Part shown: positions 40,771 to 49,331 of the stretch, in pieces | Position numbering within the stretch: position 1 is the stretch's first letter | How the letters are laid out: every line of letters begins with the position of its first letter | Source: Bog-793 sp963803025 | Lineage (GTDB): Bacteria > Actinomycetota > Acidimicrobiia > Acidimicrobiales > Bog-793 | Assembly: GCA_963803025.1 (NCBI GenBank) | Contig: CAWDKZ010000011.1 | Location: 100,960 to 164,959 of the forward strand | Direction of reading: 5' to 3' | Length of the DNA: 64,000 bases | Program-made: the position numbers and the translations under genes | The notes under the pieces: model-generated | The model's input: only the letters and a program-made list of their open reading frames with translations | Database searches by the model: none | What the model was told of the DNA's origin: nothing

Positions 40771-41505
40771 ATGCCGGGAACGGTCGCCTTCGTCTGCGCG
40801 ATGCCGCTGGAGCTCACCCCTCTCAAGCGCAGACTGTCGCTCGAGAAGACCCGTGCCGGATCGCTCGACCTCTACCGCGGCTCGCTCGAGGGCCGGTCCG
40901 TGGTGGCGATCGTCACGGGCATGGGGGGCGAGCTCGCCACCAAGGCGGTGCGACACCTGCTCGACGCGCTCGAGGTCGAGCGCGTCGTCGTCGTCGGCAT
41001 CACCGGTGCCCTCGCCGCGGAGAACGCGATCGGCACGCTCGTGCTGCCCGAGGTGGTCGTCGACGCCGCCACCGGCGCCGAGTACCGGCCGGATCGGCTC
41101 GGCGAGGGCCATCCGAGCGGCACGATGTGGACGACGGACGAGCTCATCACGGATCTCGCTGCCATCGCGAGGTTGCGGGCGGACGGTGTCGTCTCTTTGG
41201 ACATGGAGACGGCCGCCATCGCCGAGGTGTGCGTCGCCCGCGACCTGCCGTGGTCGGTGTTCCGGGCGATCAGCGACCGCGCGACCGACGTCAGTCTCGA
41301 TGACGAGGTTTTCGGGCTGATCAACCCGGACGGCTCGTTCCGCCCGGGGGCGATCGTCGCGTACTTCGCGCAACACCCGGGTCGCGTGCCGGCGATGATC
41401 CGCATGGCGCGGGACGCGAAGCTGGCGGCCGAGCGTGCCGCAGCCGCCGCCGTGGCCGCGGTGGTCAGCTTGCCGCCGACCGGGGCGACGCCGCAGGACA
41501 CGTAG
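40771..41505 (+). CDS. MTA/SAH nucleosidase-like phosphorylase-superfamily protein
   Basis: This 244-residue PNP/UDP-superfamily protein begins PGTVAFVCAMPLELTPLKRR, as in 5'-methylthioadenosine/S-adenosylhomocysteine nucleosidases. The phosphate-site region (IVTGMGGELATKAVRHLLDA), the central VVGITGALAAENAIGTLVLP and the purine-ribose motif SLDMETAAIAEVC with an acidic pair (ME; SDRATD) are visible. It probably cleaves the glycosidic bond of a purine nucleoside. Since radical-SAM enzymes produce 5'-deoxyadenosine, location just after two such genes suggests it could recycle that product. ATG 40771 is preferred over 40723. Confidence 0.82.
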   Translation: MPGTVAFVCAMPLELTPLKRRLSLEKTRAGSLDLYRGSLEGRSVVAIVTGMGGELATKAVRHLLDALEVERVVVVGITGALAAENAIGTLVLPEVVVDAATGAEYRPDRLGEGHPSGTMWTTDELITDLAAIARLRADGVVSLDMETAAIAEVCVARDLPWSVFRAISDRATDVSLDDEVFGLINPDGSFRPGAIVAYFAQHPGRVPAMIRMARDAKLAAERAAAAAVAAVVSLPPTGATPQDT

Positions 41506-41632
41506 ACGCCTCCAGCCGCCACGGCCTCGCCCGCGGGCCGCGTCACCCCGATACCGGCGCCGGTCGAAGTCGACGAGGAACGGGCCGTGCCCTCGCCGCG
41601 GGGAGGCAGGACGACCGGGCGGGCGGTCGTCC

Positions 41633-42076
41633 TCAGTCGGGTGGTTGTCGCTGTGCGACGGAGTCTTCCGGCGCCTGCGACTCGTGTCGGGGTGCCGCTT
41701 TCCGTCGCCGACGCCCGAGACGGTGGGTGAGGAAGTGCCCCTGTGTGCGAACGCGGAGCTGGAGGATGCGCGCCGCGCCGACGAGCACCACGAACAAACC
41801 GCCGACGACCGCGGCGAACAGGAGGGCCACACCCTGGGGGAGGTGGCCGTGTACACCGAAGAAGGCGACTCTGGCGGTCTGGCCGTTCTCGAGAATGAAG
41901 ACGAGCAGAACGAGCAGGACAAGCAGCCCCACGACGACCGAGGCCCAGTAGCCGCTCGTGCGAGTGTGGGCGAACGGGGAGGGCGTCGAGGTGTCGGGTT
42001 GCACCTCCGGTTCGATCGGCGTCGCCGGCGAGTCGCCTGACGCGTTCATCTCGGCCGACTTCTCGCTGCCCGTCAT
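41633..42076 (-). CDS. LapA-domain (DUF1049) membrane protein
   Basis: The 147-residue protein has a polar N-terminal half and two membrane segments, VVVGLLVLLVLLVFILENGQ and GVALLFAAVVGGLFVVLVGA, separated by TARVAFFGVHGHLP. The pattern [ILV]F-x-x-EN-x-x-x-x-x-V-x-[FL]-F-G is diagnostic of LapA/DUF1049 (lipopolysaccharide-assembly LapA in proteobacteria; unknown role in actinobacteria). It ends in a basic, disordered tail. Start ATG 42076. It lies 58 bp downstream of an M48 protease gene on the same strand. Confidence 0.85.
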   Translation of the reverse strand: MTGSEKSAEMNASGDSPATPIEPEVQPDTSTPSPFAHTRTSGYWASVVVGLLVLLVLLVFILENGQTARVAFFGVHGHLPQGVALLFAAVVGGLFVVLVGAARILQLRVRTQGHFLTHRLGRRRRKAAPRHESQAPEDSVAQRQPPD

Positions 42077-42134
42077 ATCGTGCCGCCGAGTGTAGGCGCG
42101 ATCACTTCCGCATCCCGGGGTCGTCGGGCGAGAT

Positions 42135-43139
42135 TCAGGGCGTTGCGCCCCCCGATGGGGAGTCGCCTTCGTTCCCGCCGAGCCAGGCGCTGATGCGGTC
42201 GAGCACCGTCGCGAACCCCTCACCCGCCCGCTCGAGCATCGCCGTGAAACGCTCGCGGTAGTGCTCGAGGGCCGCGTCGAACTCCTCGGACGGTGGCGGT
42301 TCCTGACCCCGGCGGAGATAACTCCCGGCACGGATCCGGTCGAGCTCGCCGGCGCTCACCCACGTGATCAGTTCCTGCACCCGTCGCACCGGGAAGGGAT
42401 GGGTCGTCGTGATCTCGGCGAAGAACCGGGAGTAGCGCGCGAAAGGGTCCTTCTCCTCCGCGTACTCGGTCGCCTGGCGGAGGAAGGCGTCGAGGTTGAG
42501 GTCCGCCACCGGGCCGCCCGCCATCCGCATCAAGGTCTGGCAGACGACCAGGGGCTCGCCGGTGACGATGGCGCTCGCCCGGTCCGAGGTCAGCTCGGCT
42601 GCCCGCGACCACTCGAGCAGGGCGAGGTACAGCGCGACGAGGGGCACGCCGGCGAGCGGCACGGCGCGGATGGCACCGCCCAGGATCATCTGCACGAGCT
42701 GCAATGTCGTCGTCAGACCGACGTGGTCGGCGAGCACGTGCCCCATCTCGTGGCCGAGGACCGCCGTCAGCTCGTCATCGGTGTAGGAGCCGACGAGGCC
42801 CGAGCTCACCAGTGTGACCGGCTCGTTCGTTCCGATCGTGAGCCCGCTGCCGACCGGTTCCTGGGTCACGTAGAGCTTCGGACAGCGTTCGACGTCGAGC
42901 ACGTCTGCGCAGTGTCGTTGTGCAGCCCAGAGGCCGGGGAGCTGGTCGTCGCCGAGCCGCACGGCGTTTCCCGTGAGCAGCTGGCGCAACCGGCGCTCGT
43001 AGCTGTGCTCGGAGAGGAGCTTCACGACCTTGTCGAGCCCCGGTACCGTGCGGATCGCCGCTGTCGCGGCGCGCTCGGCGGGGTGGGCGAAGCCCTGGGC
43101 GCTGATGCCGGGATACCGGGTCGTCGATTCGATCGCCAT
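42135..43139 (-). CDS. M48-family zinc metalloprotease
   Basis: The 334-residue protein carries the zincin motif LGHEMGHVLADH (HExxH). The third ligand is probably the Glu in the helix RAAELTSDRASAIVTG (E-x-x-x-D). Upstream sequence (CPKLYVTQEPVGSGLTIGTN and LVSSGLVGSYTDDELTAV) matches M48 peptidases of the HtpX/YhfN type, which have one or two weakly hydrophobic segments (LQLVQMILGGAIRAVPLAGV). The likely role is membrane-protein or envelope quality control. It starts at ATG 43139 and shares an operon with the LapA-like gene. Confidence 0.88.
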   Translation of the reverse strand: MAIESTTRYPGISAQGFAHPAERAATAAIRTVPGLDKVVKLLSEHSYERRLRQLLTGNAVRLGDDQLPGLWAAQRHCADVLDVERCPKLYVTQEPVGSGLTIGTNEPVTLVSSGLVGSYTDDELTAVLGHEMGHVLADHVGLTTTLQLVQMILGGAIRAVPLAGVPLVALYLALLEWSRAAELTSDRASAIVTGEPLVVCQTLMRMAGGPVADLNLDAFLRQATEYAEEKDPFARYSRFFAEITTTHPFPVRRVQELITWVSAGELDRIRAGSYLRRGQEPPPSEEFDAALEHYRERFTAMLERAGEGFATVLDRISAWLGGNEGDSPSGGATP

Positions 43140-43756
43140 CGCCGCCGCCTCAGATCGTGTCGCGTACTCCGCTGATTTCGAAGGCCCGTTTCGCCGGACC
43201 CTGCAGCTCTGGCGAGCTGCCTTGAGCCCACAGCGCGGCAACAAGTGTCGCAGACAACCGTGAAGGCGTCGTCACCCGCAACCGCGCGCGCAACGAACCG
43301 TACCGCGACTCGTGGTCGCAAAGGTCGTCGCGTCCGGCCAAGCGCCGGCGGCAGCGCGCCGCGTTCGTGTTGTCGCCAGAGGTCATCGGGCGACATCCTT
43401 CGCCCGCCGACGGAAATTGATGCCGGTTGACCCCTCAGAGCGCAACGGAGAGTCGTGATGGGGTGGTTCTCGGGCTTCCGAGCGGTCTCGTTCGCGGCCG
43501 ATAGCGGACCCGCAAGGATCGGTCGCCTCGGCACCTCCGTCGAAGACGCAGCTTGGTCCTGCCAGACGATCGCGACGACGCGCGTGTCGCCTGCCGGCCT
43601 CGCTTCGCGCCTCGACCTGACGTCAGTTGGCAGACGCCAGTCGCGGGACGCGGAACCTGAAGGGGGGACTGGCGGTGGACTCGATTGCGCCGAGTTGGAC
43701 GGCGCGTGACCCAGGCGCAGGAGCCAGATGCCGCTGCACCTGGGTTCGCGTGCATC
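43140..43756. other. 617-bp stretch without a supported gene
   Basis: Only short frames with Arg/Ser-rich, shadow-like translations occur. It must include the promoter of the M48 operon. No repeat, tRNA or family match was recognised. Confidence 0.35.
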
Positions 43757-44056
43757 TCAGTGGCGGTGTGCGTCCCCGACCTTGCTGAACCATTCGACGC
43801 GCGCGGGCGGGGGTACCTGGGCTTTGGCGAATGCCGGGCCCAGCTGCGAGTGCATGAATGCCTCCTGGTCCGCCTTCGACTCCCATACTTCGACGACGAC
43901 CAGCTTGTCGCCCGACTCCCCTGCGACGTGACTCAACATGCCCTTTGGCCACTGTTCCCATTCAGGCGTGCCATCCCAGCCGAGGAGATGGTTCACCTTG
44001 TTGTAGATGTTGACCGCATCCGGTGCGGAGAATTCGAGAACGATGACGTCGGCCAC
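43757..44056 (-). CDS. Small antibiotic-biosynthesis-monooxygenase-like (dimeric alpha/beta barrel) protein
   Basis: From GTG 44056, behind AAGGGGGG, the 99-residue protein reads ADVIVLEFSAPDAVNIYNKV, then WEQWPKGMLSHVAGESGDKL and VVVEVWESKADQEAFMHSQL. That is the ferredoxin-like alpha/beta barrel of the ABM family (WxS-x-x-x-x-x-F near the end). Such proteins are often dimeric and act on small aromatic compounds or bind haem. The substrate is unknown. The gene stands alone next to the tRNA-like repeat that may mark an island boundary. Confidence 0.75.
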   Translation of the reverse strand: MADVIVLEFSAPDAVNIYNKVNHLLGWDGTPEWEQWPKGMLSHVAGESGDKLVVVEVWESKADQEAFMHSQLGPAFAKAQVPPPARVEWFSKVGDAHRH

Positions 44057-44286
44057 GAGAGCCCCCCTTGGTCGTTGCTCAGGCGAGAAACCTGCAAGCA
44101 GCATGACCTTAACGGCGGTTTCCATTCGATCGGTCGACGAGTCGCGATCGCCGCACGACAGTAATCTCGCCGGAACGGGACAGGACGTTGAACGCGAGTG
44201 CGGGGCGCTGCAGTGTGGCGCAGCTCCACGAGGCCCCGGCCCAGCTGAAGACGGCGAGACCCACGCCGTCAGAGACGGGAATCGGG

Positions 44287-44330
44287 TAGAGGCGGCGCCC
44301 AGAATCGCACTGGGTAACTAGCTTTACAGG
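44287..44330 (-). repeat. tRNA-Cys-like 3' fragment, left copy (candidate att site)
   Basis: Read on the minus strand this gives CCCAG-TGCGATT-CTGGG (a perfect T-arm stem) followed by CGCCGCC-T-C, an acceptor strand with U73. The 19 bases GAGGCGGCGCCCAGAATCG are identical to those of the copy at 59311-59354, in the same orientation. There is no 5' half, so this is not a functional tRNA. Confidence 0.6.
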
Positions 44331-44740
44331 CTCGGTACTTCGGACTCTTGCGAACGGTGGCGAACCCGGACGCCCCGTTACCTGGCCGTGAGCTGCTGGC
44401 GAACACTGGCGGTCATGAGATCCCGGGTTCAAATCACGGCGGCCTGACTGAGTGAGCGCAGTTCACTGACCTTGCCGGACCGTACGAAGCGACGACATCA
44501 CCGAACGCGACGGTGATTCCGCACGGTAGCTTCACGAAGCCGGCAGCTGCCTTGGCGCGATCCGCCGCGAGGGGTGCTCTCCCTGCCACGGTGGCCCGTT
44601 CTTGGTCGGTTGTCTCCGGTGGGAGCTCGACAAACTGCCACCGGCAGGCCAACAGGCGGGGGACCACCGCCTCACTTCAACAAACTCGGGGACAACCGTC
44701 GCGCCACTCGGTGGGGTTTTCGGGTCCGCACGAGTCGAGG

Positions 44741-44769
44741 TGGACTGAAAAAGGATAGGTCGTTATAAT
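44741..44769 (+). promoter_or_regulatory. Predicted sigma70-type promoter of the sugar ABC operon
   Basis: A perfect TATAAT (44764-44769) is preceded at 17 nt by TGGACT (4 of 6 matches to TTGACA). It is about 95 bp upstream of the substrate-binding protein start and is unusual for this GC-rich window. Confidence 0.55.
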
Positions 44770-44864
44770 GACTCGGCGGGAGACAACCCGCGGTTGAAGG
44801 CGGGAGGAGAAGGGGGTTTAGGTACCGACAGTGGCGTTTTGGACGCTCTGACATGGAGGAGTGC

Positions 44865-46277
44865 ATGGAAACACATCTCAGCACAGTTACGTCGGGCGAC
44901 GAGGGAAACCGTTCGTTGACTCGAGGATCAGGCCGGTTCCATGGGCATCGTCACGATGGAACCAGAGTGACTGGTCGTTCCAGACGGCACGCGGTTCGCC
45001 CGTTCGTCATGCTCGGGCTGGCCTCGCTCTGCGCGTTGGTGTTCCTTCCGGCGATGTCATCTGGATCCGGAGCAACTACGAGAGGAAGAAGCGCGGTCAT
45101 CACGCTCAATTACGCGAACTTCACGGCCGCAACAATTCCTGGCGAGAAGGCCTTGGTCGAGGCATTCCAAGCATCCCACCCAGATATTCACATCAACCTC
45201 GAAGAACTTCCACTGGCCAACTACGAGACGAACCTAGAACTTGAGACCCGGGTGCACAAAGCGCCGGACCTATTTGAGGCGATACCTGAGTGGCTCTATG
45301 ACCTAAAGCACTATCAGGTTCCCTTGGATCTGAGCAAACAATCTCCGGGTCTTACGCAGACGTTCATGCCAGCAGGAAAGGAAACGGTTTCGGTTGCAGG
45401 ACAAGAATACGGAGCTCCGTTCCGAATTGGTGGGACTGCTGTCTTTATCAATCCAGCGCTCTTCAAGGCTGCCGGTCTGGCGGTTCCAACGACGTGGTCA
45501 TGGCAGACCTTCGCTGCGGATGCCGCGAAGCTCACGAACTCTTCCACGGGCGTCTATGGATTCGCCGTACCTGTTGCGAGTGCAGAGTCGGACCTTGGCT
45601 CGTCGTGGGATTGGTTGACGATGCTGTTCGCCGATGGCGGCCGGATGGAAACTAGCAATGGCAAGGCGGCGTTCGACTCTTCTATCGGTGTAAAGACGCT
45701 CGAGAACTACGCCGCAATGTACACCGCAGGCTCCGAGCCGAAGTCCGAGCTCAGTTGGATTACTTCTGACGTCGTGCAGCAGTTCTGTGCAGGCAAGGTT
45801 GCAATGTGGATGAACGGTCCGTGGTACATAACCACGATTCAGTCCAGCTGTCCGAAGCTGAAGTTCCAGACTGTTCTCGCGCCCACTGGTACCACTTCCG
45901 GAACTGACATCGGAGGTACTTTCATCGGCATCTCTTCCGGGACGTCATACCCGAAGCAGGCGATGGAATTCCTCAACTACATGACAAGCACGTCGGTTCT
46001 TGAGAAATGGGCGGCGGATGGTGCGTTCATCGCGCCGGTGGCCGCTGTCTTGCAATCGCCTGCCATAGCGAAGCAGCCGCTGCTTGTTCCTTACGTGAAG
46101 GGGCTGAGTGATCCCAATAATCAAAGCGATTCCCTTACGCCTGACAACACGACTCTGTTGGATCTCATCCAGACGGCGATCGCGTCGGTGATGGATGGCT
46201 CGTCAAGCGCTTCGAGCGCGCTGAAGCAGGCTGCGAGCGCGTGGAACAGCCAGGTAGCGCACCCATACGGCGGGTGA
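44865..46277 (+). CDS. Sugar ABC transporter substrate-binding protein
   Basis: This is an extracytoplasmic binding protein of the carbohydrate family 1 type (470 residues). ATG 44865 lies 5 nt after GGAGG. The export signal is preceded by a long basic N-terminus (RRHAVRPFVMLGLASLCALV), and no clean lipobox is visible. The mature protein has the family pattern FQASHPDIHINLEELPLANY, YGAPFRIGGTAVFINPALFK and FCAGKVAMWMNGPWY. It feeds the two permeases encoded downstream. The linked nagA, kinase and SIS genes suggest an amino sugar such as N-acetylglucosamine or a chito-oligosaccharide. Confidence 0.9.
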   Translation: METHLSTVTSGDEGNRSLTRGSGRFHGHRHDGTRVTGRSRRHAVRPFVMLGLASLCALVFLPAMSSGSGATTRGRSAVITLNYANFTAATIPGEKALVEAFQASHPDIHINLEELPLANYETNLELETRVHKAPDLFEAIPEWLYDLKHYQVPLDLSKQSPGLTQTFMPAGKETVSVAGQEYGAPFRIGGTAVFINPALFKAAGLAVPTTWSWQTFAADAAKLTNSSTGVYGFAVPVASAESDLGSSWDWLTMLFADGGRMETSNGKAAFDSSIGVKTLENYAAMYTAGSEPKSELSWITSDVVQQFCAGKVAMWMNGPWYITTIQSSCPKLKFQTVLAPTGTTSGTDIGGTFIGISSGTSYPKQAMEFLNYMTSTSVLEKWAADGAFIAPVAAVLQSPAIAKQPLLVPYVKGLSDPNNQSDSLTPDNTTLLDLIQTAIASVMDGSSSASSALKQAASAWNSQVAHPYGG

Positions 46278-46462
46278 AGTGGGGATCCTTTGCGGATGAT
46301 GTAACTGAAGTCGAAGTGGAGTCAAATCTTTACCGTTTCAGGACGCCTCTCGGGTGTGGTTGTCGTGCGAAAGCTCTTCAATAAGCTGACTGGTGTTGTG
46401 GTGACAGGGATTCCGACGGGGCGCCTTATTTGTTGGTGGCCAAGCCTGAATGACACCGCAGA

Positions 46463-46506
46463 ACTTGCCGGAACTCGACTGTTTGAGGCAGCGAGTTCCG
46501 GCAAGT
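46463..46506 (+). terminator. Intra-operon hairpin after the binding-protein gene
   Basis: Perfect 15-bp arms ACTTGCCGGAACTCG and CGAGTTCCGGCAAGT enclose a 14-nt loop. It lies in the 260-bp gap between binding-protein and permease genes. In such operons a hairpin here usually causes partial termination or protects the upstream mRNA, giving excess binding protein. Confidence 0.7.
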
Positions 46507-46537
46507 CGAGCGCACCACTCGTGGGCGCGGCAACGTT

Positions 46538-47494
46538 GTGAGTGTTGCGGACCTACAAATAGACTCGGCCGGCGCGTTGCTGGAACAGGCGGCACAAGTG
46601 AGCCCGTGGAGAAGTCGACGGCGCTACGGCATTCTGACTAGAAGAGCAGCTGGACTGCTGGCGCTACCAGCGTTGGTCGTCGTGTCAGGCGGCACGCTGT
46701 ATGCGTTAGTGCAAGTGATAAGGCTGTCACTGCTGCATGAGGACTTCCTGAGTGGTGGTGTCGCGAGTTTCGCTGGGTGGAGCAATTTTGCAGCGATACT
46801 AGTCAACGGACCGTTCTTGAACGCTCTCGAAAGGAGCGTCTTCTTCACGGTCCCGAGCGTGATCGGTCAGCTCTGCCTAGGCCTGGGCCTGGCAATACTC
46901 ACGCAGAGTGACTCCCGGTCAATGAAAGTCTGCCGTGCCGCAATCGCTGTTCCGTGGGCTATGCCGCCGATTGTGGTCGCAATAGTCTGGAGATTCCTGT
47001 ATCTGCCAGGAGCTAGCCCGGTTGCGTCAATCCTTTCGTTCTTCGGACTGCAGCAAGGTGTTCTTGCGGCGCCAGCTTGGGCTCTCGGAGCTCTGGTGCT
47101 CGCGAATATTTGGGAGTTCACTCCTTTGTACTTCCTCTTCCTGAGTGCGGGTGTCCAAGGGCTTAGTCCGGCAGTTCTCGAAGCATCACAAGTCGACGGA
47201 AGCAGTCGGACACAGCAAATACGGTTCATCATCGTGCCGCAGCTTCGACCGTTGCTTGCGACACTCGCGGCTGTCGACATTCTCAGCTCAATGGCAATCT
47301 TCGATCTGATATGGGTTATGACCCAGGGAGGACCCACCGGCGCGACAGAAACGGGAGCGATCTATGTCTACCAACTCGCGTTTCAGGGTTACGAGTTCGG
47401 CGAAGCCTCAGCCGCGGTAGTTGTTATGGCACTCGCCAGTCTTGTTCTGGCGGGACTTGCCTACTTCGTGGTGAAGGGGAGGGCGGAGCGGTGA
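46538..47494 (+). CDS. Sugar ABC transporter permease (MalF-like)
   Basis: The 318-residue protein has six predicted transmembrane helices. The cytoplasmic EAA loop is recognisable (EASQVDGSSRTQQIRFIIVP then QLRP), which docks with the ATPase. It starts at GTG 46538. The stop overlaps the next permease start (GTGA). It forms the heterodimeric channel with its neighbour; the cognate ATPase gene in this locus is decayed. Confidence 0.9.
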   Translation: MSVADLQIDSAGALLEQAAQVSPWRSRRRYGILTRRAAGLLALPALVVVSGGTLYALVQVIRLSLLHEDFLSGGVASFAGWSNFAAILVNGPFLNALERSVFFTVPSVIGQLCLGLGLAILTQSDSRSMKVCRAAIAVPWAMPPIVVAIVWRFLYLPGASPVASILSFFGLQQGVLAAPAWALGALVLANIWEFTPLYFLFLSAGVQGLSPAVLEASQVDGSSRTQQIRFIIVPQLRPLLATLAAVDILSSMAIFDLIWVMTQGGPTGATETGAIYVYQLAFQGYEFGEASAAVVVMALASLVLAGLAYFVVKGRAER

Positions 47495-48288
47495 GGTGGC
47501 TTCGCGGCGGCGTTCTGCTGCTTGTTCTGTTGCTGGCGTGGGGACCTGTCGTCTTTCTCCTTCTGGCCTCATTCGCTCCAGGGACCGATTTCAATGTGAG
47601 CTTTAGCAATCGATCGGTGAACGCTTACACAAGCATCCTGGGACTTAGTGGTGTGGGATCGATACTGTTATTAACGCTGACGGTTACGGTTGCGACTGCA
47701 GTGCTAACCGTCGTGATCGCAACCCCGGCTGCGTACGCGTTTGCACGCTATCGCTCGCGAGCGTCGATGCTGGCTGCCAACAGCTTGTTGCTTAGCTGGA
47801 TCTTGCCACAGAGCCTAATTGCGATCGCGTACTTTCAACTAGTTGCGCAGTTGAACCTGTACGGCAAGCCAGAGATACTGGTGTTTTTTGGTCTTCTGCA
47901 GACTGTGCCGCTAAGCGTGTGGGTTTTGCGCAGCGCGTTTGCGAATATCCCGACGGAGTTGGACGAGTCAGCATTTCTTGATGGTGCCGGCATGACGAGA
48001 TTCTTAACGACGATACTGGTGCCGATTTCGATGCCAAGCATCGCGGCAGTCTGTGGTTACTCATTTCTGCTTGCATGGCAGATGTACCTTTATCCGCTCG
48101 TGTTTTTGAGTGGTGCAAAGACTCAGATGGCAACGGTTGGGGTAGTGAACTTCGTTGGTGAGTGGTCGACGAACTATCCGGAAATGATGGCGTTCTCAGT
48201 GATTATAACGGTACCGGTCATGGTTGTCTTCATGTTGGTTCAAAGGTATATCGTGACTGGGTTGACGGCAGGAGCGGTCATTGGCTAG
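47491..48288 (+). CDS. Sugar ABC transporter permease (MalG-like)
   Basis: The 265-residue protein from GTG 47491 has six membrane helices and the EAA loop ESAFLDGAGMTRFLTTILVP. The first helix (RGGVLLLVLLLAWGPVVFLL) starts at residue 5. Translational coupling to the MalF-like gene and a normal length mark it as the second channel subunit. Confidence 0.9.
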   Translation: MRWLRGGVLLLVLLLAWGPVVFLLLASFAPGTDFNVSFSNRSVNAYTSILGLSGVGSILLLTLTVTVATAVLTVVIATPAAYAFARYRSRASMLAANSLLLSWILPQSLIAIAYFQLVAQLNLYGKPEILVFFGLLQTVPLSVWVLRSAFANIPTELDESAFLDGAGMTRFLTTILVPISMPSIAAVCGYSFLLAWQMYLYPLVFLSGAKTQMATVGVVNFVGEWSTNYPEMMAFSVIITVPVMVVFMLVQRYIVTGLTAGAVIG

Positions 48289-48391
48289 ATGCGAGGCTTA
48301 GTTTGGCAGCGTGCCGACGGGTTGACAGGCGTTTGTATGGGTATTGGTTTTGGTGTTTTCGAGGCCGACAAGGAAAGACTTGGAGGAGACG

Positions 48392-49168
48392 GTGTCTAGC
48401 AGAACAAGCTCAAGCAGTGCACGCGTAGCGGTGGTGACAGGTGCATCGTCCGGCAGTGGGAAGGCGATAGCGCGCCGGTTCTTTTCAGACGGGGCAGCGG
48501 TTGTCTTGGTTGATGTCGATGATGCGGGAGGCAGGAGTCTCGCCAGAGAACTTGATCCCGCTGGGACCCGTGCTTTGTTCGTTAATTGTGACGTTTCGCA
48601 GCCGAAGAGCGCCGAGATGCTGGGTGCGTTCTGCTCTGAGCGCTTTGCGGCAGTCGACTTTCTTGTGAACAGCGCGGGAATTGGGCTGTGGGGCACGGTG
48701 GAAACGATGAGTCTCGAAAATTGGAACCGGATCATGGCCATCAACGTGGGCGGGGTGTTTCTTGTGTCGAAATACCTTGTCGGCCAAATGCGGGGATCGT
48801 CCGTCGCATCGATTGTCAACATTGGTTCAGGTGCGGGGTTGATCGGCACGCCCAATTCCGTCGGTTACTGCGCGTCGAAAGGCGCAGTGATCAACATGAC
48901 CCGAGCGATGGCTCTCGACCTCGCGCCGTTTCAGGTGCGAGTGAACTGTGTCTGCCCGGGTGTCGTGGATACGCCGTTTAATGACAAGGTGCTGCAGACA
49001 ATGGAGGATCCGGAGCAGACGAAGATCGCCCAGGCGAATGCGCATCCTCTCGGTCGACTTGCGACGCCGAACGATGTGGCCGGCGCGGTCGCATTCCTGT
49101 GCTCGGAGGACGCAGGATTTGTGACCGGTTCTGTGGTGATGGTCGATGGCGGCCTGACCGCGCAGTAA
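48392..49168 (+). CDS. Short-chain dehydrogenase/reductase
   Basis: This 258-residue classical SDR has the cofactor loop TGASSGSGKAIA, the structural NSAGIG motif, and the catalytic Ser-Tyr-Lys in NIGSGAGL and YCASKGAVINM. The acidic VDVDD after strand 2 favours NAD(H) over NADP(H). The C-terminal VCPGVVDTPFN and VTGSVVMVDGG are typical. The start GTG 48392 follows GGAGGAG. It lies between transporter and kinase genes and probably oxidises or reduces the imported sugar or a derivative. Confidence 0.9.
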   Translation: MSSRTSSSSARVAVVTGASSGSGKAIARRFFSDGAAVVLVDVDDAGGRSLARELDPAGTRALFVNCDVSQPKSAEMLGAFCSERFAAVDFLVNSAGIGLWGTVETMSLENWNRIMAINVGGVFLVSKYLVGQMRGSSVASIVNIGSGAGLIGTPNSVGYCASKGAVINMTRAMALDLAPFQVRVNCVCPGVVDTPFNDKVLQTMEDPEQTKIAQANAHPLGRLATPNDVAGAVAFLCSEDAGFVTGSVVMVDGGLTAQ

Positions 49169-49331
49169 TGGATCCGTTGACCCGTTCACTCAACATGGTT
49201 GAGGTGCTTGACTTGCGATCGATGAATCCGCTCCACGATATGACCAGGAATGGTGTGGTGATCGCCCTGCGTCTTTTGGGCAAATTGTGGTCGTCCAGAT
49301 CATTGGTTAGCGGTGCGGTGCAGGTGGTGGG

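Larger units (their letters stand above)
44057..44864. other. 800-bp region at the left edge of the putative island
   Basis: No gene is supported. It contains the tRNA-Cys-like 3' fragment at 44287-44330 and, at about 44412-44440 on the plus strand, a weaker T-arm-like sequence (CCGGGTTCAAATCACGG). The promoter of the sugar transporter operon lies near 44741-44769. The region is otherwise without recognisable features. Confidence 0.5.

Noticed and set aside
44410..44442. Possible tRNA 3' half on the plus strand (CCGGGTTCAAATCACGG)
   Set aside because: The T-arm has a mismatch, no anticodon arm or 5' half is identifiable, and the acceptor strand has no partner. It may be tRNA debris but is too weak to annotate.
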